In this document: piece by piece, positions 1-8,784 of the stretch
How the letters are laid out: each line of letters opens with the position of its first letter
How positions within the stretch are numbered: the first letter of the stretch is position 1
DNA from: Streptosporangiales bacterium
GTDB lineage: Bacteria > Actinomycetota > Actinomycetes > Streptosporangiales > WHSR01
NCBI GenBank assembly: GCA_009379995.1
Contig: WHSR01000065.1
Location: forward strand, 1 to 33,112
Direction of reading: 5' to 3'
DNA length: 33,112 nt
Made by a program: the position numbers and the translations under genes
The notes under the pieces: model-generated
Database searches by the model: none
What the model was told of the DNA's origin: nothing
What the model saw: only the letters and a program-made list of their open reading frames with translations

Positions 1-1733
1 CGGCCCCGCCGAGCCCGGCGCCGAACCCGCCGGCGCCGAAGCCGCGGCTGTCCGCCGAGGTGGAGCCGGTGGGCACGCTGATGCGCGACCGCCCCGGTGT
101 CGTACTGGTCTCCGTGCGGAACGCGGGTCGCGCGGCCTCCGACGAGCTGCTCGCCGACGTCGACCTCCCGCCGGGGGTGATGCTGACCCCGGACGGGACG
201 AACGGTGGGAACGGGGCCTTCTTCCAGCCGCCGGACGAGAACGGCTGGAGCTGTCGGCCCACCGACGCCGGTGCCCGCTGCCAGCGAGGCCCGCTTGCCG
301 GGGGCGGCGCGACCACCACGCACCTGCGGGTCGAGGTGGCCTCGGACGCGCCGCTCGACGTACCGCCACGGGTCGCGCTGCGCTCCGGCACGGCGCGGGT
401 CTCGGCGATCGGTAGGGCCGGGGTCCGCGCGGACGGGATGCCTGCCCGGTTCGCCATCGACGGACGGGTACGCAGCCTGGCGGCCGGCAACGCGCTGATG
501 AGCTGTGAGCCGAAGCAGCCCGGGTGCGCGGAAGCCCGGGGGCGGCAGGGTGGCCATCGCAACAACGACGACTGGCTGATGCGGCCCCTCGACCTCGACA
601 ACGATCCCTCCACGAGGAGTTCGAGCTCCACCCGGCTGACGCTGCCGGACGGCGCCCGGGTCCGGTGGGCCGGTCTGTACTGGTCGGGGGTCATGGGCCC
701 GAAGGAGTCCCTGTTCGCGGGGCCGGGCAAACGCCATCCCGCGGTGCCCTCGCCACACAGTCCATCTCCGCGTCCGTCCCCCTCCGGCTCCTGGGTGGGT
801 CCGGGATTGCCACCCGGTCTATCGACACCGGAGCCGGCGGCGCCGAGCCCGTCGACGAGGGCCACCGCCGGCCGGCGTACGGCGGATCCGCCCGGCCTCC
901 GTGACCTGGTGGGCCCGCCGGCCAAGCCGCTGGCCCCGCGGATGTCCCCAATGCCGCTGCCCACGACCACCGGGACGACCGGCCCGAAGGCGCCGTCGGC
1001 GTCCGCTACCCCGACCGGCCCGTCAAGGACGGCGCACCCCGTACCGACCGGGACCGGAAAACCGGCGCCGACGGCACCCGTACCTCCGGGTTGGAAGAAG
1101 CCGAAGCCCGGTGAGCCGGACGCGATACGGGTTCGCGCACCCGGCACGGAGTCGTACACCAAGGTACGGGCCGGTCAGGTGGAAACCGCGAAGTTCCCCT
1201 CCTACACCGCCTACCAGGCCTTCGCGGACGTGACCGCGCTGGTCCGGGCGCAGGGCGGCGGCGAGTGGTGGGCAGCGGACGCGGCGACCACGCCCGGTTG
1301 GGCGCGCTACGCGGGCTGGAGCCTCGTGCTGGTGGTCGAGGACCCGCGGGCGCCGTGGCAGGAGGCGGTGGTGCTGGAGGGCTCGACTGTGGTGAGCCGC
1401 GACAAGCCCACGGTGACGCTGCCGCTGCACGGGCTGCGAGCCCCCGGGCGGCAGGCGTCGCTTTCCACGGTTGCCTGGGAGGGCGACGCCGACCTCACCG
1501 GCGACCGGCTGGCGCTCGACGGCACCGCGCTGAACCCGGCAGGAGGCGACCGAGACCCGCGCAACGCCATGGACAGCTCCGCGCTCGGCGCGGTGGGTCC
1601 GCCGCTGACGTTCGGGGTGGACGTGGACCGGTTCACCGCATCGATGTCGCGTGAGCCCACGTTGACGCTGACCTCGGCGGGGGATGCGTACCTGATCGGC
1701 ACGATCGCGATCACCGCGCCGCTGCCGTCCTGA
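1..1733 (+). CDS. Secreted/surface protein with proline-rich linkers, 5' end outside window
   Basis: The reading frame is open from the first base and ends with TGA at 1731-1733, so the true start lies upstream. The GTG at 60 is only the first possible internal start. The visible N-terminus is a Pro/Ala-rich linker (about 1-57) leading into a repeat-like extracellular domain. A second long Pro/Ser/Thr-rich stretch covers about 750-1120. The part after it (GWARYAGWSLVLVVEDP, then a Gly/Asp-rich segment) resembles secreted actinobacterial DUF11/DUF3344-type surface proteins; this is resemblance by eye, not a confirmed domain. No sortase motif or C-terminal membrane anchor is seen: the protein ends in a hydrophobic beta-like segment, TIAITAPLPS. 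It converges on the FGE gene with only 4 bp between stop codons. Extracellular location is inferred from composition. Confidence 0.6.
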   Translation, partial: APPSPAPNPPAPKPRLSAEVEPVGTLMRDRPGVVLVSVRNAGRAASDELLADVDLPPGVMLTPDGTNGGNGAFFQPPDENGWSCRPTDAGARCQRGPLAGGGATTTHLRVEVASDAPLDVPPRVALRSGTARVSAIGRAGVRADGMPARFAIDGRVRSLAAGNALMSCEPKQPGCAEARGRQGGHRNNDDWLMRPLDLDNDPSTRSSSSTRLTLPDGARVRWAGLYWSGVMGPKESLFAGPGKRHPAVPSPHSPSPRPSPSGSWVGPGLPPGLSTPEPAAPSPSTRATAGRRTADPPGLRDLVGPPAKPLAPRMSPMPLPTTTGTTGPKAPSASATPTGPSRTAHPVPTGTGKPAPTAPVPPGWKKPKPGEPDAIRVRAPGTESYTKVRAGQVETAKFPSYTAYQAFADVTALVRAQGGGEWWAADAATTPGWARYAGWSLVLVVEDPRAPWQEAVVLEGSTVVSRDKPTVTLPLHGLRAPGRQASLSTVAWEGDADLTGDRLALDGTALNPAGGDRDPRNAMDSSALGAVGPPLTFGVDVDRFTASMSREPTLTLTSAGDAYLIGTIAITAPLPS

Positions 1734-1737
1734 CCAT

Positions 1738-2745
1738 TCATCGGAAAGGGGGTACGTCCGCGACGCAGCGGATGCCGGTGTGGCCGGTGCTGGTGTCCGG
1801 CGTGTTCATGGTCCGGGCCGCCGCCCGGTAGCGGTTGCAGTACGAGGCGTGGCACAGGTACGAGCCGCCGCGGATCACCTTCGCCGTACCGGACGGTGGG
1901 CCGGCCGGGTCGGTCCGGGTATCCGGCCGGTCCTCGGCGTGCCAGTCCGCGCTCCACCAGTCGGCGCACCACTCCCACACGTTGCCCGAGGTGTTGTAGA
2001 GGCCGAACCCGTTGGGCCGGAAGGCGGTCACCGGAGCGGTGCCGACGAACCCGTCGTCGCCGGTGTCCACCTCCGGGAACCGCCCCTGCCAGGTGTTGCA
2101 CCGGTGCTGCCCGCGCGGGGTGAAGTCGTCGCCCCAGGGGAAGCGCGCCGCGACCAGGCCGCCGCGCGCTGCCTTCTCCCACTCCGCCTCGGTGGGCAGC
2201 CGCTTGCCCGCCCAAGCGGCGTACGCGGCCGCGTCGTGCCAGGACACGTGCACGACCGGGTGGTTCTGCCGGCGGCTAACAGAGGAGCCCGGCCCGTCCG
2301 GGGCACGCCAGTACGCCCCCGCCACCGCGAGCCACCAGGGCGCGCCGGGCACCGTGCCGTCCACCACGTGGGCGCGAGCCTCCGGATGGACGAGTCCGTG
2401 GAACACGTACGACCAGCCGTACCGCTCCGCCTCCGTGACGTAGCCGGTGGCCTTCACGAACGCGGCGAACTGGGCGTTGGTCACCGCCTTGGCGTCGATG
2501 TAGTACGACGCGACGTAGACCTCGCGCACCGGCCCTTCGCCGTCGCCGGGCACGGCGTCCGAGTCCTCCCCTCCCATCAGGAAGGGGCCGCCGTGCACGA
2601 GGACCATCCCGCGGATGACCGACCGGGGGTCGCGGCGCGGCGCCTCGACGGTGCGGCCGCCGGGCGTCTCGTCGCCTCGCCCGGCGGATGGAGCGCAACA
2701 CGCGGTCACGGCACCGAAGGCTATCTGAGGCGGTCCGCCCGCCAA
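1738..2745 (-). CDS. Formylglycine-generating enzyme (SUMF1/FGE family)
   Basis: The 335-aa frame has the full FGE-sulfatase fold: an N-terminal GGPFLMGG strand, a central RLPTEAEWEKAARGG motif, NVWEWCADWW, and a C-terminal RGGSYLCHASYCNRYR segment. The last contains the two cysteines (about C298 and C303) that bind Cu(I) and do the chemistry in true FGEs. Many SUMF1-like relatives (EgtB, PvdO) lack this pair, so a genuine FGE that oxidises Cys to C-alpha-formylglycine in type I sulfatases is likely. The start is uncertain. The longest frame begins at a TTG (2745) without a good ribosome site. A GTG at 2709 is possible, and the conserved fold only begins around residue 40. No sulfatase substrate gene is visible in the window. 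Confidence 0.9.
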   Translation of the reverse strand: MAGGPPQIAFGAVTACCAPSAGRGDETPGGRTVEAPRRDPRSVIRGMVLVHGGPFLMGGEDSDAVPGDGEGPVREVYVASYYIDAKAVTNAQFAAFVKATGYVTEAERYGWSYVFHGLVHPEARAHVVDGTVPGAPWWLAVAGAYWRAPDGPGSSVSRRQNHPVVHVSWHDAAAYAAWAGKRLPTEAEWEKAARGGLVAARFPWGDDFTPRGQHRCNTWQGRFPEVDTGDDGFVGTAPVTAFRPNGFGLYNTSGNVWEWCADWWSADWHAEDRPDTRTDPAGPPSGTAKVIRGGSYLCHASYCNRYRAAARTMNTPDTSTGHTGIRCVADVPPFR

Positions 2746-2815
2746 GGATAGGGAGTTTCACCGATGTGGCGCCCGGGACCTTAGGCCGAGGCTTAGCGGC
2801 GTAAGGGAGGACGCC

Positions 2816-3064
2816 ATGAACCTGCATCCCGAGCTGCTGCGCTGCCTGGCCGAGGAGCGCGGCCGTGAGCTCCGCCGCCGGGCGGGGGTCGCCCGCATGA
2901 TCCGGGCCGCCCGGACGCCTCCGGCCGCTCCGCAGACCGCCCAAACCCAGCGGTACCCGATCGTCGGTGGTGGGTGCGATGCTGATGAACGTGAGCAACC
3001 GGCCCGCCAGCCCGGTCTTCGCCGGACGCGCCGAGCAGCTCGCCCTGCTGGGCGAGAAACTTGA
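2816..3064 (+). CDS. Small basic protein overlapping the LuxR-family gene
   Basis: An 82-codon frame starts with ATG directly behind a strong ribosome site (GGGAGG, about 6 nt upstream). It encodes a charged helix (MNLHPELLRCLAEERGRELRRR...) of the kind found in short unnamed actinobacterial proteins. Its last 98 bp overlap the start of the LAL regulator in another frame, and its second half has no recognisable pattern. It may therefore be a leader peptide or translational coupler for the regulator rather than a stable protein. The good start signal supports it; the long overlap and lack of a family argue against. No function assigned. Confidence 0.45.
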   Translation: MNLHPELLRCLAEERGRELRRRAGVARMIRAARTPPAAPQTAQTQRYPIVGGGCDADEREQPARQPGLRRTRRAARPAGRET

Positions 3065-5921
3065 CAGCGCCACGGGCGGTTCGTCGGCGACCGTACTGAT
3101 CGGGGGCGAGGCGGGGATCGGAAAGTCCCGGCTGGTCGCCGAGTTCGCGGGTCGGTCTCGCGCCGAGCCACCCCTCGGCGCGGGCGCACGGGTGCTCCTC
3201 GGCGGCTGCCTCGAGCTGGGCGTCGAGGGGCTGCCGTTCGCGCCGTTCACCGCCGCGCTGCGGCAGGCCGTGCGGGATCTGGGCGCGGACGAGTTGGCCG
3301 GCCTGCTGCCGGCCGGTCCGAGGGAGCTGGCCCGGCTGCTGCCCGACTTGGGGGAGCCGCCGGCCGAGACCGAGAACTCCCGGCTGCGGCTGTTCGAGCA
3401 CGTACGCGTGCTGCTGGGTGCTCTGACCGAGCCCCGGCCCCTGGCGCTGGTCGTCGAGGACGCGCACTGGGCGGACCGGTCCACCCGTGACCTGGTGACC
3501 TTCCTGGTGCACAACCTGGAGGGCGCCCGGGTGCTCCTCCTCGTCACCTATCGCTCCGACGAGCTGCACCGCACCCATCCGCTGCGTCCGCTGCTGGCCG
3601 AGCTGGACCGCACCGACCGGGTGATCCGGGTCGAACTCAGCCGGCTCACCCGGCGCGAGGTGGGCGAGCAGCTCGCCGGCATCCTCGGCCGTCCGCCGGA
3701 GCCGGCGCTGGTCGAGGAGGTGTACGGGCGCAGCGCCGGCAACCCGCTGTTCGTCGAGTCGTTGGTGGACGGCGACGGGGCGCTCCGGGCCGGGCTCAGC
3801 GACTCGCTGCGCGACCTGCTGCTCGCCGGGGTGCGGCGGCTTCCGGAGGAAACCCAGAGGGTGCTCGGTGCCGCCGCCGGCGCCGGCAACCGGGTGGACG
3901 ACCCGCTGCTCGCCGCCGTCGTCGGCCTGGACGTCGACGCGCTCGCCGACGCGCTCCGTCCCGCGGTGGACGCCCACGTGCTGGTGCCGGTCGAGCACGG
4001 CTACGCGTTCCGGCACGCCCTGATCCGGGAGGCGCTAAGCGACGACCTGCTGCCGGGGGAACGGACCCGGCTGCACCTGCGGTACGCGGAGGCCCTGCAG
4101 CGCGACCCGAGCCCGACCGCCGGCAGCACCGCCGAGCTGGCCCACCACTGGTACGCCGCGCACGACGCGCCTCGGGCGCTCGCAGCGGCCTGGTCCGCCG
4201 CGGCCGAGGCGAAGTCGGCGCTGGCCTACGCCGAGCAGCTGAGCATGCTGGAGCGGGTGCTGGAGCTATGGGAACGGGTGCCGGACGCCGCCGAGCGGAT
4301 CGGCTCGGAGCACCTGGCGGTCCTCGAGCTCGCGGCCGCGGCCGCCCGGTCCAGCGGCGCGGTGGACCGCGGGGTGATGTACGCGAACGCGGTGCTGGAG
4401 GAGATCGACGAGGGGGCACACCCGGCACGTGCCGCGCTCGCGCTGGAGGGGCGTGGCCGCATGCTGCGCGAGCTGGGGCGGGAGGCCGGCATGGACGACC
4501 TGCGCCGCGCGGCGAAGCTGCTGACGGCGGAACCGCCGAGCGCGGCCCGGGCGACGGTGCTGGCGTCCCTGGCGGGCGCGCTGGTAATAGAGCCCGACTA
4601 CGAGGAGGCCGACGCACTGATCACGGAAGCGTTGGACGTCGCCCGGGAGGTCGGTGACGCCGCCACCGAGGCGAGCGCGCTCCTCAAGCTGGGATGCGTG
4701 CGCTTCGAGCGGGGCGATCTCGAGGAGGCGCTCGCGTTGGACGCCGAGGCGCGGGCCATCGCGCAACGGATCGGCGAACCGGTGATCGCGGCGTGTGCCG
4801 ACAACAACGAGGCCGCCCAGTACGAGATGTCCGGCCTGCACGAGCAGGCCATCGAGGCCGCGCGCCGGGGCATGGCCTACGCGGCAGCGCACGGCCTCGC
4901 CCGTACCTCGGGCGCCTTCACCGCCATCAACCTCGCCGACTCCCTGACCTCCCTCGGCCGGTGGGACGAGGCGATGGAGGTGGCCCGGTCGGCGGCGGAG
5001 CTGGCACCGCCACCGGCACACCGGGCGGGGCTGGCGACAGTGCAGGGATTCATCGCGCTCGCCCGGGGCGACCTGGCCGCCGCGGAGGCGGCGGTGCTCG
5101 CCACGAGCGCGGTGTTCACCTCCTGCTACGTCAGCATGCAGGACCAGCTCCCTCCGATAAGGCTCAAGGCCGAGCTGCGGCTCGCCCAGGGTCGCCCGGC
5201 CGAGGCGCTCGACGCGGTCAAGACGGCCCTCCGTACGTATCGGACCGAGATCACCCGCACCCCGCACTTCTCCTGGCCGTTGCTCGTGGTCGGCGCCGAG
5301 TCGAGCGCCGCCGTGCGTGCTGCCGACCCGCGCAGGGCCGACGAGGCCGACGCCCTGTTGGCGGAGCTTCGTGCCGTGGCCGCGGTACTGCGGACCGCGA
5401 CGCCGGTGCAACGGGCACAGCGGGCCACGTTCCTGGCCGAGGCCGGGTACGAGCCGGGGGATACCGATGAGGCCGGAGACTGGCCGGCTGCCGTCGCCGC
5501 CTGGGAGGCGACCGACCAGCCGTACCCGCTGGCGCGGGCACTGCTGCGCGCCACCGGGGCCGCGGCGAGCGGCGACCGGGACGACGCTGCCGGCCGGCTA
5601 CGCCGCGCCGCCGAGATCGCCGACCGGCTCGGCGCTGTGCCGCTGCGGCGTGCCGCGGACGAGCTGGCCCGGCGGGGCCGGCTATCGCTGGACGGGCGGC
5701 CCGGCGAGGGGCAGCCGGACGGGGCCGGCCCGCTGACGCCGCGGGAGGTGGAGGTGCTGCGGCTGGTGGCGGCGGGGTACAGCAACCGGCGGATCGCGGG
5801 TGAGCTGTTCATCTCGGTCAAGACCGCCAGCGTGCACGTGTCCAACATCCTGGCCAAGCTCGGCGTCGCCAGCCGCGGCGAGGCCGCCGCGGTCGCACAC
5901 CGCGACGGCCTGCTCCGCTGA
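2967..5921 (+). CDS. LAL-type LuxR family ATPase transcriptional regulator
   Basis: The protein is up to 984 aa. It has an N-terminal STAND-type ATPase with Walker A GGEAGIGKSRL (about 46-56) and Walker B LALVVEDAHWAD (about 158-169). A long helical repeat (TPR-like) middle follows, and a C-terminal LuxR/GerE helix-turn-helix (PLTPREVEVLRLVAAG...ISVKTASVHVSNILAKLGV, about 921-984). This order and length are typical of the large ATP-binding LuxR (LAL) regulators of actinomycetes, which often activate sugar or secondary-metabolite genes. GTG 2967 is the longest start; ATG 2979 or 2985 are equally possible, and the ATPase domain begins only a few residues later. The gene converges on the clpP pair with 18 bp between stops. 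Its target cannot be told from the sequence. Confidence 0.92.
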   Translation: MVGAMLMNVSNRPASPVFAGRAEQLALLGEKLDSATGGSSATVLIGGEAGIGKSRLVAEFAGRSRAEPPLGAGARVLLGGCLELGVEGLPFAPFTAALRQAVRDLGADELAGLLPAGPRELARLLPDLGEPPAETENSRLRLFEHVRVLLGALTEPRPLALVVEDAHWADRSTRDLVTFLVHNLEGARVLLLVTYRSDELHRTHPLRPLLAELDRTDRVIRVELSRLTRREVGEQLAGILGRPPEPALVEEVYGRSAGNPLFVESLVDGDGALRAGLSDSLRDLLLAGVRRLPEETQRVLGAAAGAGNRVDDPLLAAVVGLDVDALADALRPAVDAHVLVPVEHGYAFRHALIREALSDDLLPGERTRLHLRYAEALQRDPSPTAGSTAELAHHWYAAHDAPRALAAAWSAAAEAKSALAYAEQLSMLERVLELWERVPDAAERIGSEHLAVLELAAAAARSSGAVDRGVMYANAVLEEIDEGAHPARAALALEGRGRMLRELGREAGMDDLRRAAKLLTAEPPSAARATVLASLAGALVIEPDYEEADALITEALDVAREVGDAATEASALLKLGCVRFERGDLEEALALDAEARAIAQRIGEPVIAACADNNEAAQYEMSGLHEQAIEAARRGMAYAAAHGLARTSGAFTAINLADSLTSLGRWDEAMEVARSAAELAPPPAHRAGLATVQGFIALARGDLAAAEAAVLATSAVFTSCYVSMQDQLPPIRLKAELRLAQGRPAEALDAVKTALRTYRTEITRTPHFSWPLLVVGAESSAAVRAADPRRADEADALLAELRAVAAVLRTATPVQRAQRATFLAEAGYEPGDTDEAGDWPAAVAAWEATDQPYPLARALLRATGAAASGDRDDAAGRLRRAAEIADRLGAVPLRRAADELARRGRLSLDGRPGEGQPDGAGPLTPREVEVLRLVAAGYSNRRIAGELFISVKTASVHVSNILAKLGVASRGEAAAVAHRDGLLR

Positions 5922-5939
5922 CCACCGGCGAGGGCTCGG

Positions 5940-6587
5940 CTACGCGGCGACACCCTCGTACATGCGCCTCTTCCGGCTCGCGATGACGTCGTCGACGATA
6001 CCGTACGTCCTGGCCCTTTCGGCGGTGAGGAACCGGTCGCGCTCGATGTCCCGGCGGACCTGCTCGACCTCCTGGCCGGTGTGCCGGGCGAGGAGGGTCT
6101 CCATCTGTTCGCGGATGCGCAGGATCTCGTTGGCCTGGATCTCGATGTCGCTGGCCTGCCCGCGGGTGACCTCGGTGGCCGGCTGGTGGATCGTGATCCG
6201 CGAGTGAGGGAGCGCCGCGCGCTTGCCGGGGGTGCCGGCGGCGAGGAGCACGGCGGCCGCGCCCGCCGCCTCGCCGACACAGACGGTCTGTATCTCGGGG
6301 CGGACGAACCGCATGGTGTCGTAGATCGCCGTCATCGCCGTGTGCGAGCCGCCCGGGGAATTGATGTAGATGCTGATATCGCGGTCGGGGTCGATGGACT
6401 CCAGCGTGAACAACTGGGCCATCACGTCGTTGGCCGAGGCGTCGTCGATCTGGACGCCGAGGAAGATGATCCGTTCCTCGAACAGTTTGTTGTACGCGCT
6501 CGTCTCCTTAACCCCGAACGGCGTGCGTTCGACGTACGACGGAATGACGTGGCGACTCTCCACCGGAAATCGTTCCCTTCGTTTCAC
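5940..6587 (-). CDS. ClpP-like protein lacking the catalytic serine
   Basis: A full-length ClpP-fold protein (215 aa) with INSPGG, GTPGKR and IHQP landmarks. At the nucleophile site, where active ClpPs have GxAASMG, it reads GEAAGAAAVLL, so Gly109 (codon GGC) replaces Ser. His134 (in IHQP) and Asp184 (in IERDRF) are kept. It is therefore predicted to be inactive by itself, like ClpR subunits, and to act in a mixed ring with the neighbouring active ClpP. The start is either GTG 6587, overlapping the upstream stop as GTGA, or GTG 6563, which has a better ribosome site (GAAGGGA). Co-transcription and coupling with the upstream clpP are clear from the spacing. Degenerate ClpPs paired with active ones are known in actinomycetes; the exact orthology is not established here. 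Confidence 0.88.
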   Translation of the reverse strand: MKRRERFPVESRHVIPSYVERTPFGVKETSAYNKLFEERIIFLGVQIDDASANDVMAQLFTLESIDPDRDISIYINSPGGSHTAMTAIYDTMRFVRPEIQTVCVGEAAGAAAVLLAAGTPGKRAALPHSRITIHQPATEVTRGQASDIEIQANEILRIREQMETLLARHTGQEVEQVRRDIERDRFLTAERARTYGIVDDVIASRKRRMYEGVAA

Positions 6588-7237
6588 GACAGCGGCCCGC
6601 CCGCGGCCACGTGGTTGGCGTTGTGCACGACGTGGTCGACGAAGCCGTACTCCTTGGCCTCCTCGGCGGTGAACCAGGCATCGCGATCGAAGTCACGCTC
6701 GATCTGCTCCACCGACCGCCCGGTGTGGAAGGCGATGCGCTCGGCGAGCGTGCGCTTGGTGTGCAGTATCTGCTGGGCCTGAATCGCGACGTCGGCCGCG
6801 GAGCCGCCGAAGCCGCCGGACGGCTGGTGCATGACGACCTGCGTGTACGGCAGCGCGTACCGTTTGCCCGGCGTCCCCGCGCACAGCAGGAACTGCCCCA
6901 TCGACGCGGCGAACCCCATCGCGACGGTGGCGATGTCGTTGGGGACGTACTGCATCATCCCGTAGATCGCCATGCCGGCCGTCACCGAGCCGCCGGGCGA
7001 GTTGATGTAGAGGTAGATATCGCGCCGAGGGTCCTCGGCGGACAAAAGCAGCAGCTCCGAGCAGATGCGGTTGGCGATGTCGTCGTCGACCTCCTGCCCG
7101 AGGAAGACGATGCGGTTCTGCAGGAGCCGCTGATAGAGCTGGTCGCTCGACGAGACAAGCGGCGGCCCGGCCAGGGTCTGGGACGTCATCATTCGCCATC
7201 CGTTCGTCAGTTGTCGCGTGTCGGCTGATTGTGGCAT
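6584..7237 (-). CDS. clpP: ATP-dependent Clp protease proteolytic subunit, catalytically intact
   Basis: ClpP serine peptidase that forms the barrel served by ClpX/ClpC unfoldases. Counting from ATG 7237, the triad is Ser112 (GFAASMG), His137 (VVMHQP) and Asp186 (FDRDAW). INSPGGS and GTPGKR are also present. ATG 7237 is preferred because AAAAGG lies 8 nt upstream, giving 217 aa; the frame is open up to an ATG at 7345, but that would run through the probable promoter. It is the first gene of a two-gene operon with the serine-less paralogue, the stop and next start overlapping by 4 bp. The gene is separate from any clpX, so this is probably an accessory rather than the housekeeping pair (inference). 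Confidence 0.93.
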   Translation of the reverse strand: MPQSADTRQLTNGWRMMTSQTLAGPPLVSSSDQLYQRLLQNRIVFLGQEVDDDIANRICSELLLLSAEDPRRDIYLYINSPGGSVTAGMAIYGMMQYVPNDIATVAMGFAASMGQFLLCAGTPGKRYALPYTQVVMHQPSGGFGGSAADVAIQAQQILHTKRTLAERIAFHTGRSVEQIERDFDRDAWFTAEEAKEYGFVDHVVHNANHVAAGGPLS

Positions 7238-7281
7238 TAACCGGCCTTTTCTTGATCGAGAAGGTCGTTCGCCACGGGCGG

Positions 7282-7330
7282 ATTGCATTCTCGTCGCAAT
7301 AACTCGGGGAATGAATTCAGTCAATGAATT
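7282..7330 (-). promoter_or_regulatory. Predicted promoter and possible operator of the clpP pair
   Basis: On the minus strand TTGACT (7319-7324) and TATTGC (7296-7301) are separated by 17 bp, a good sigma-70-type match about 60 bp before the preferred clpP start. An inverted repeat ATTGC-N9-GCAAT (7282-7286 / 7296-7300) overlaps the -10. A direct repeat AATGAATT (7310-7317 and 7323-7330) overlaps the -35. Both are candidate regulator sites in this divergent control region. Confidence 0.4.
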
Positions 7331-7416
7331 TCGCTGTAGGCCCATTATGCCCTGGGCGAATTCGCAATCGGTCGGGACGCTCCCGCCGGTACCCCAAGAT
7401 CACGACCGGAGGGTGC

Positions 7417-7445
7417 TTGACAGCGGACTGGTCCGGTTCGAAGAT
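7417..7445 (+). promoter_or_regulatory. Predicted promoter of the galactoside operon
   Basis: A perfect -35 TTGACA (7417-7422) and GAAGAT (7440-7445) are 17 bp apart. The spacer contains a small palindrome CGGAC-TG-GTCCG (7424-7435), well placed for a repressor such as the DeoR protein of this operon. The predicted start lies about 30 bp before the lipoprotein gene. Confidence 0.45.
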
Positions 7446-7481
7446 GCTGGAAATTGATCGACTCTGTGGGATGTGGTGGGA

Positions 7482-8780
7482 ATGTCGATCGGTTCTGCTC
7501 GTGCCGGGTCGCTGTCACGGCGGGACGCCCTCAGGCTCGGCGGGTCCCTCGTCGCGGCCGGGCTGGGTTCGTCGGCGCTCGCGGCCTGCGCCCGCGCGCC
7601 CAAGCAGGGTTCGGGTGGCGGCGGAGACCAGTTCCGGATCTACTGGAACGCCGGCCACGTGTACGACGCCTACGCCGAGATCATCGAGCGGTTCGAGAAG
7701 GACCACGGCGTCGAGGTCGTCTGGGAGAAGTTCCAGTGGGAGGACATGCGTCCGAAGCTCCTCGCCGACTTCGAGTCCGGAAACGTACCCGACCTGGTGG
7801 AGGACCCGAGCGCCTGGGCCACCGAGTTCGCGGTGACCGGGAACGTGGCCTCGCTGCGGTCGTACATCGATTCCGACGGCGCGGAGATGGGCTTCCCGGA
7901 CGACTGGCAGGAGGACACGGTCCGCCGCTACACCGTGGACGGCCAGGTCTACGGCATCCAGCTGCACCTCACCTCCCAGCAGCTGATCTACAACAAGGCG
8001 ATGTTCTCCGACGCCGGGATCAACAAACCGCCCGCGACCTGGGACGACTTCCTCGCTACCGCCCGGGAGCTCACCCGCGGCGAGGTACACGGCTGCGCGC
8101 TCAACTACGACTACACCTACAGCACGCCCTGGCTGCTGCAGAACGGGGTCCAGTACTACGAGGGCTCCGAGCTGCTCGTCCCCCGCGACGCGGCAGTCGA
8201 GGCCCTGCAGTTCCAGCGGGACCTCGTGCACAAACACAAGGTCTCTCCGGTGCCGCCGGTTTCCACCGACTACACCGGACCGCGCAACGTGTTCGTGGCC
8301 AAGAAGACGGCCATGATCTTCACCGGCCCGTGGGACATTGCGCCGATCAAGGAGGCCGCACCCGACATCGACTTCGGCGTCGCACCGGCGCTGTCCCGCA
8401 AGACCCAGGCCACCATCGCGGCCGGCACCGGCGTGTTCATCCCGAAGGGAGCCAAGCACGCCGACCTCGCCTGGGATCTGATCAAGCGGATGACGGCGCT
8501 GGACGTTGAGCTGAAGGTGACCGAGGAAGCCGACATGACCATGCCGCGCAAGTCCTGGGCGGAGGACCCCAAGATCGCCTCCGACCCGGTGCTCGGCGCC
8601 TTCGGCGAGGGGCTGTCCTACGCCGAGGACTGGTGGGACGCCCTGAACCGCACCGGCAAGCGCGGCGCCGTCGACGAGCTGTACAAGAGCATGTACCAGC
8701 AGGTGGTCGTGCAGAACAAGCCGGCGGCCGACGCCGTCAACACCTTCGTGGAGCAGGCCACCCGGCAGGTCAAGGGGTGA
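7482..8780 (+). CDS. Sugar ABC transporter substrate-binding lipoprotein (Tat-exported)
   Basis: Family-1 extracellular solute-binding protein (432 aa from ATG 7482, with GGTGGGA just upstream; a GTG at 7473 is also in frame). The N-terminus has a twin-arginine signal SRRDALRLGG and a lipobox LAAC with Cys36, so it is a lipoprotein on the outer face of the membrane. The mature part shows the usual pattern of this family (DAYAEIIERFEKDHG, GQVYGIQL, YNKAMFSDAGI, TWDDFLATA, GTGVFIPKGAKH). It opens an operon with two permeases, a GH42 galactosidase and GalT, so a beta-galactoside or galacto-oligosaccharide ligand is likely (inference from neighbours). Confidence 0.93.
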   Translation: MSIGSARAGSLSRRDALRLGGSLVAAGLGSSALAACARAPKQGSGGGGDQFRIYWNAGHVYDAYAEIIERFEKDHGVEVVWEKFQWEDMRPKLLADFESGNVPDLVEDPSAWATEFAVTGNVASLRSYIDSDGAEMGFPDDWQEDTVRRYTVDGQVYGIQLHLTSQQLIYNKAMFSDAGINKPPATWDDFLATARELTRGEVHGCALNYDYTYSTPWLLQNGVQYYEGSELLVPRDAAVEALQFQRDLVHKHKVSPVPPVSTDYTGPRNVFVAKKTAMIFTGPWDIAPIKEAAPDIDFGVAPALSRKTQATIAAGTGVFIPKGAKHADLAWDLIKRMTALDVELKVTEEADMTMPRKSWAEDPKIASDPVLGAFGEGLSYAEDWWDALNRTGKRGAVDELYKSMYQQVVVQNKPAADAVNTFVEQATRQVKG

Positions 8781-8784
8781 GTGG

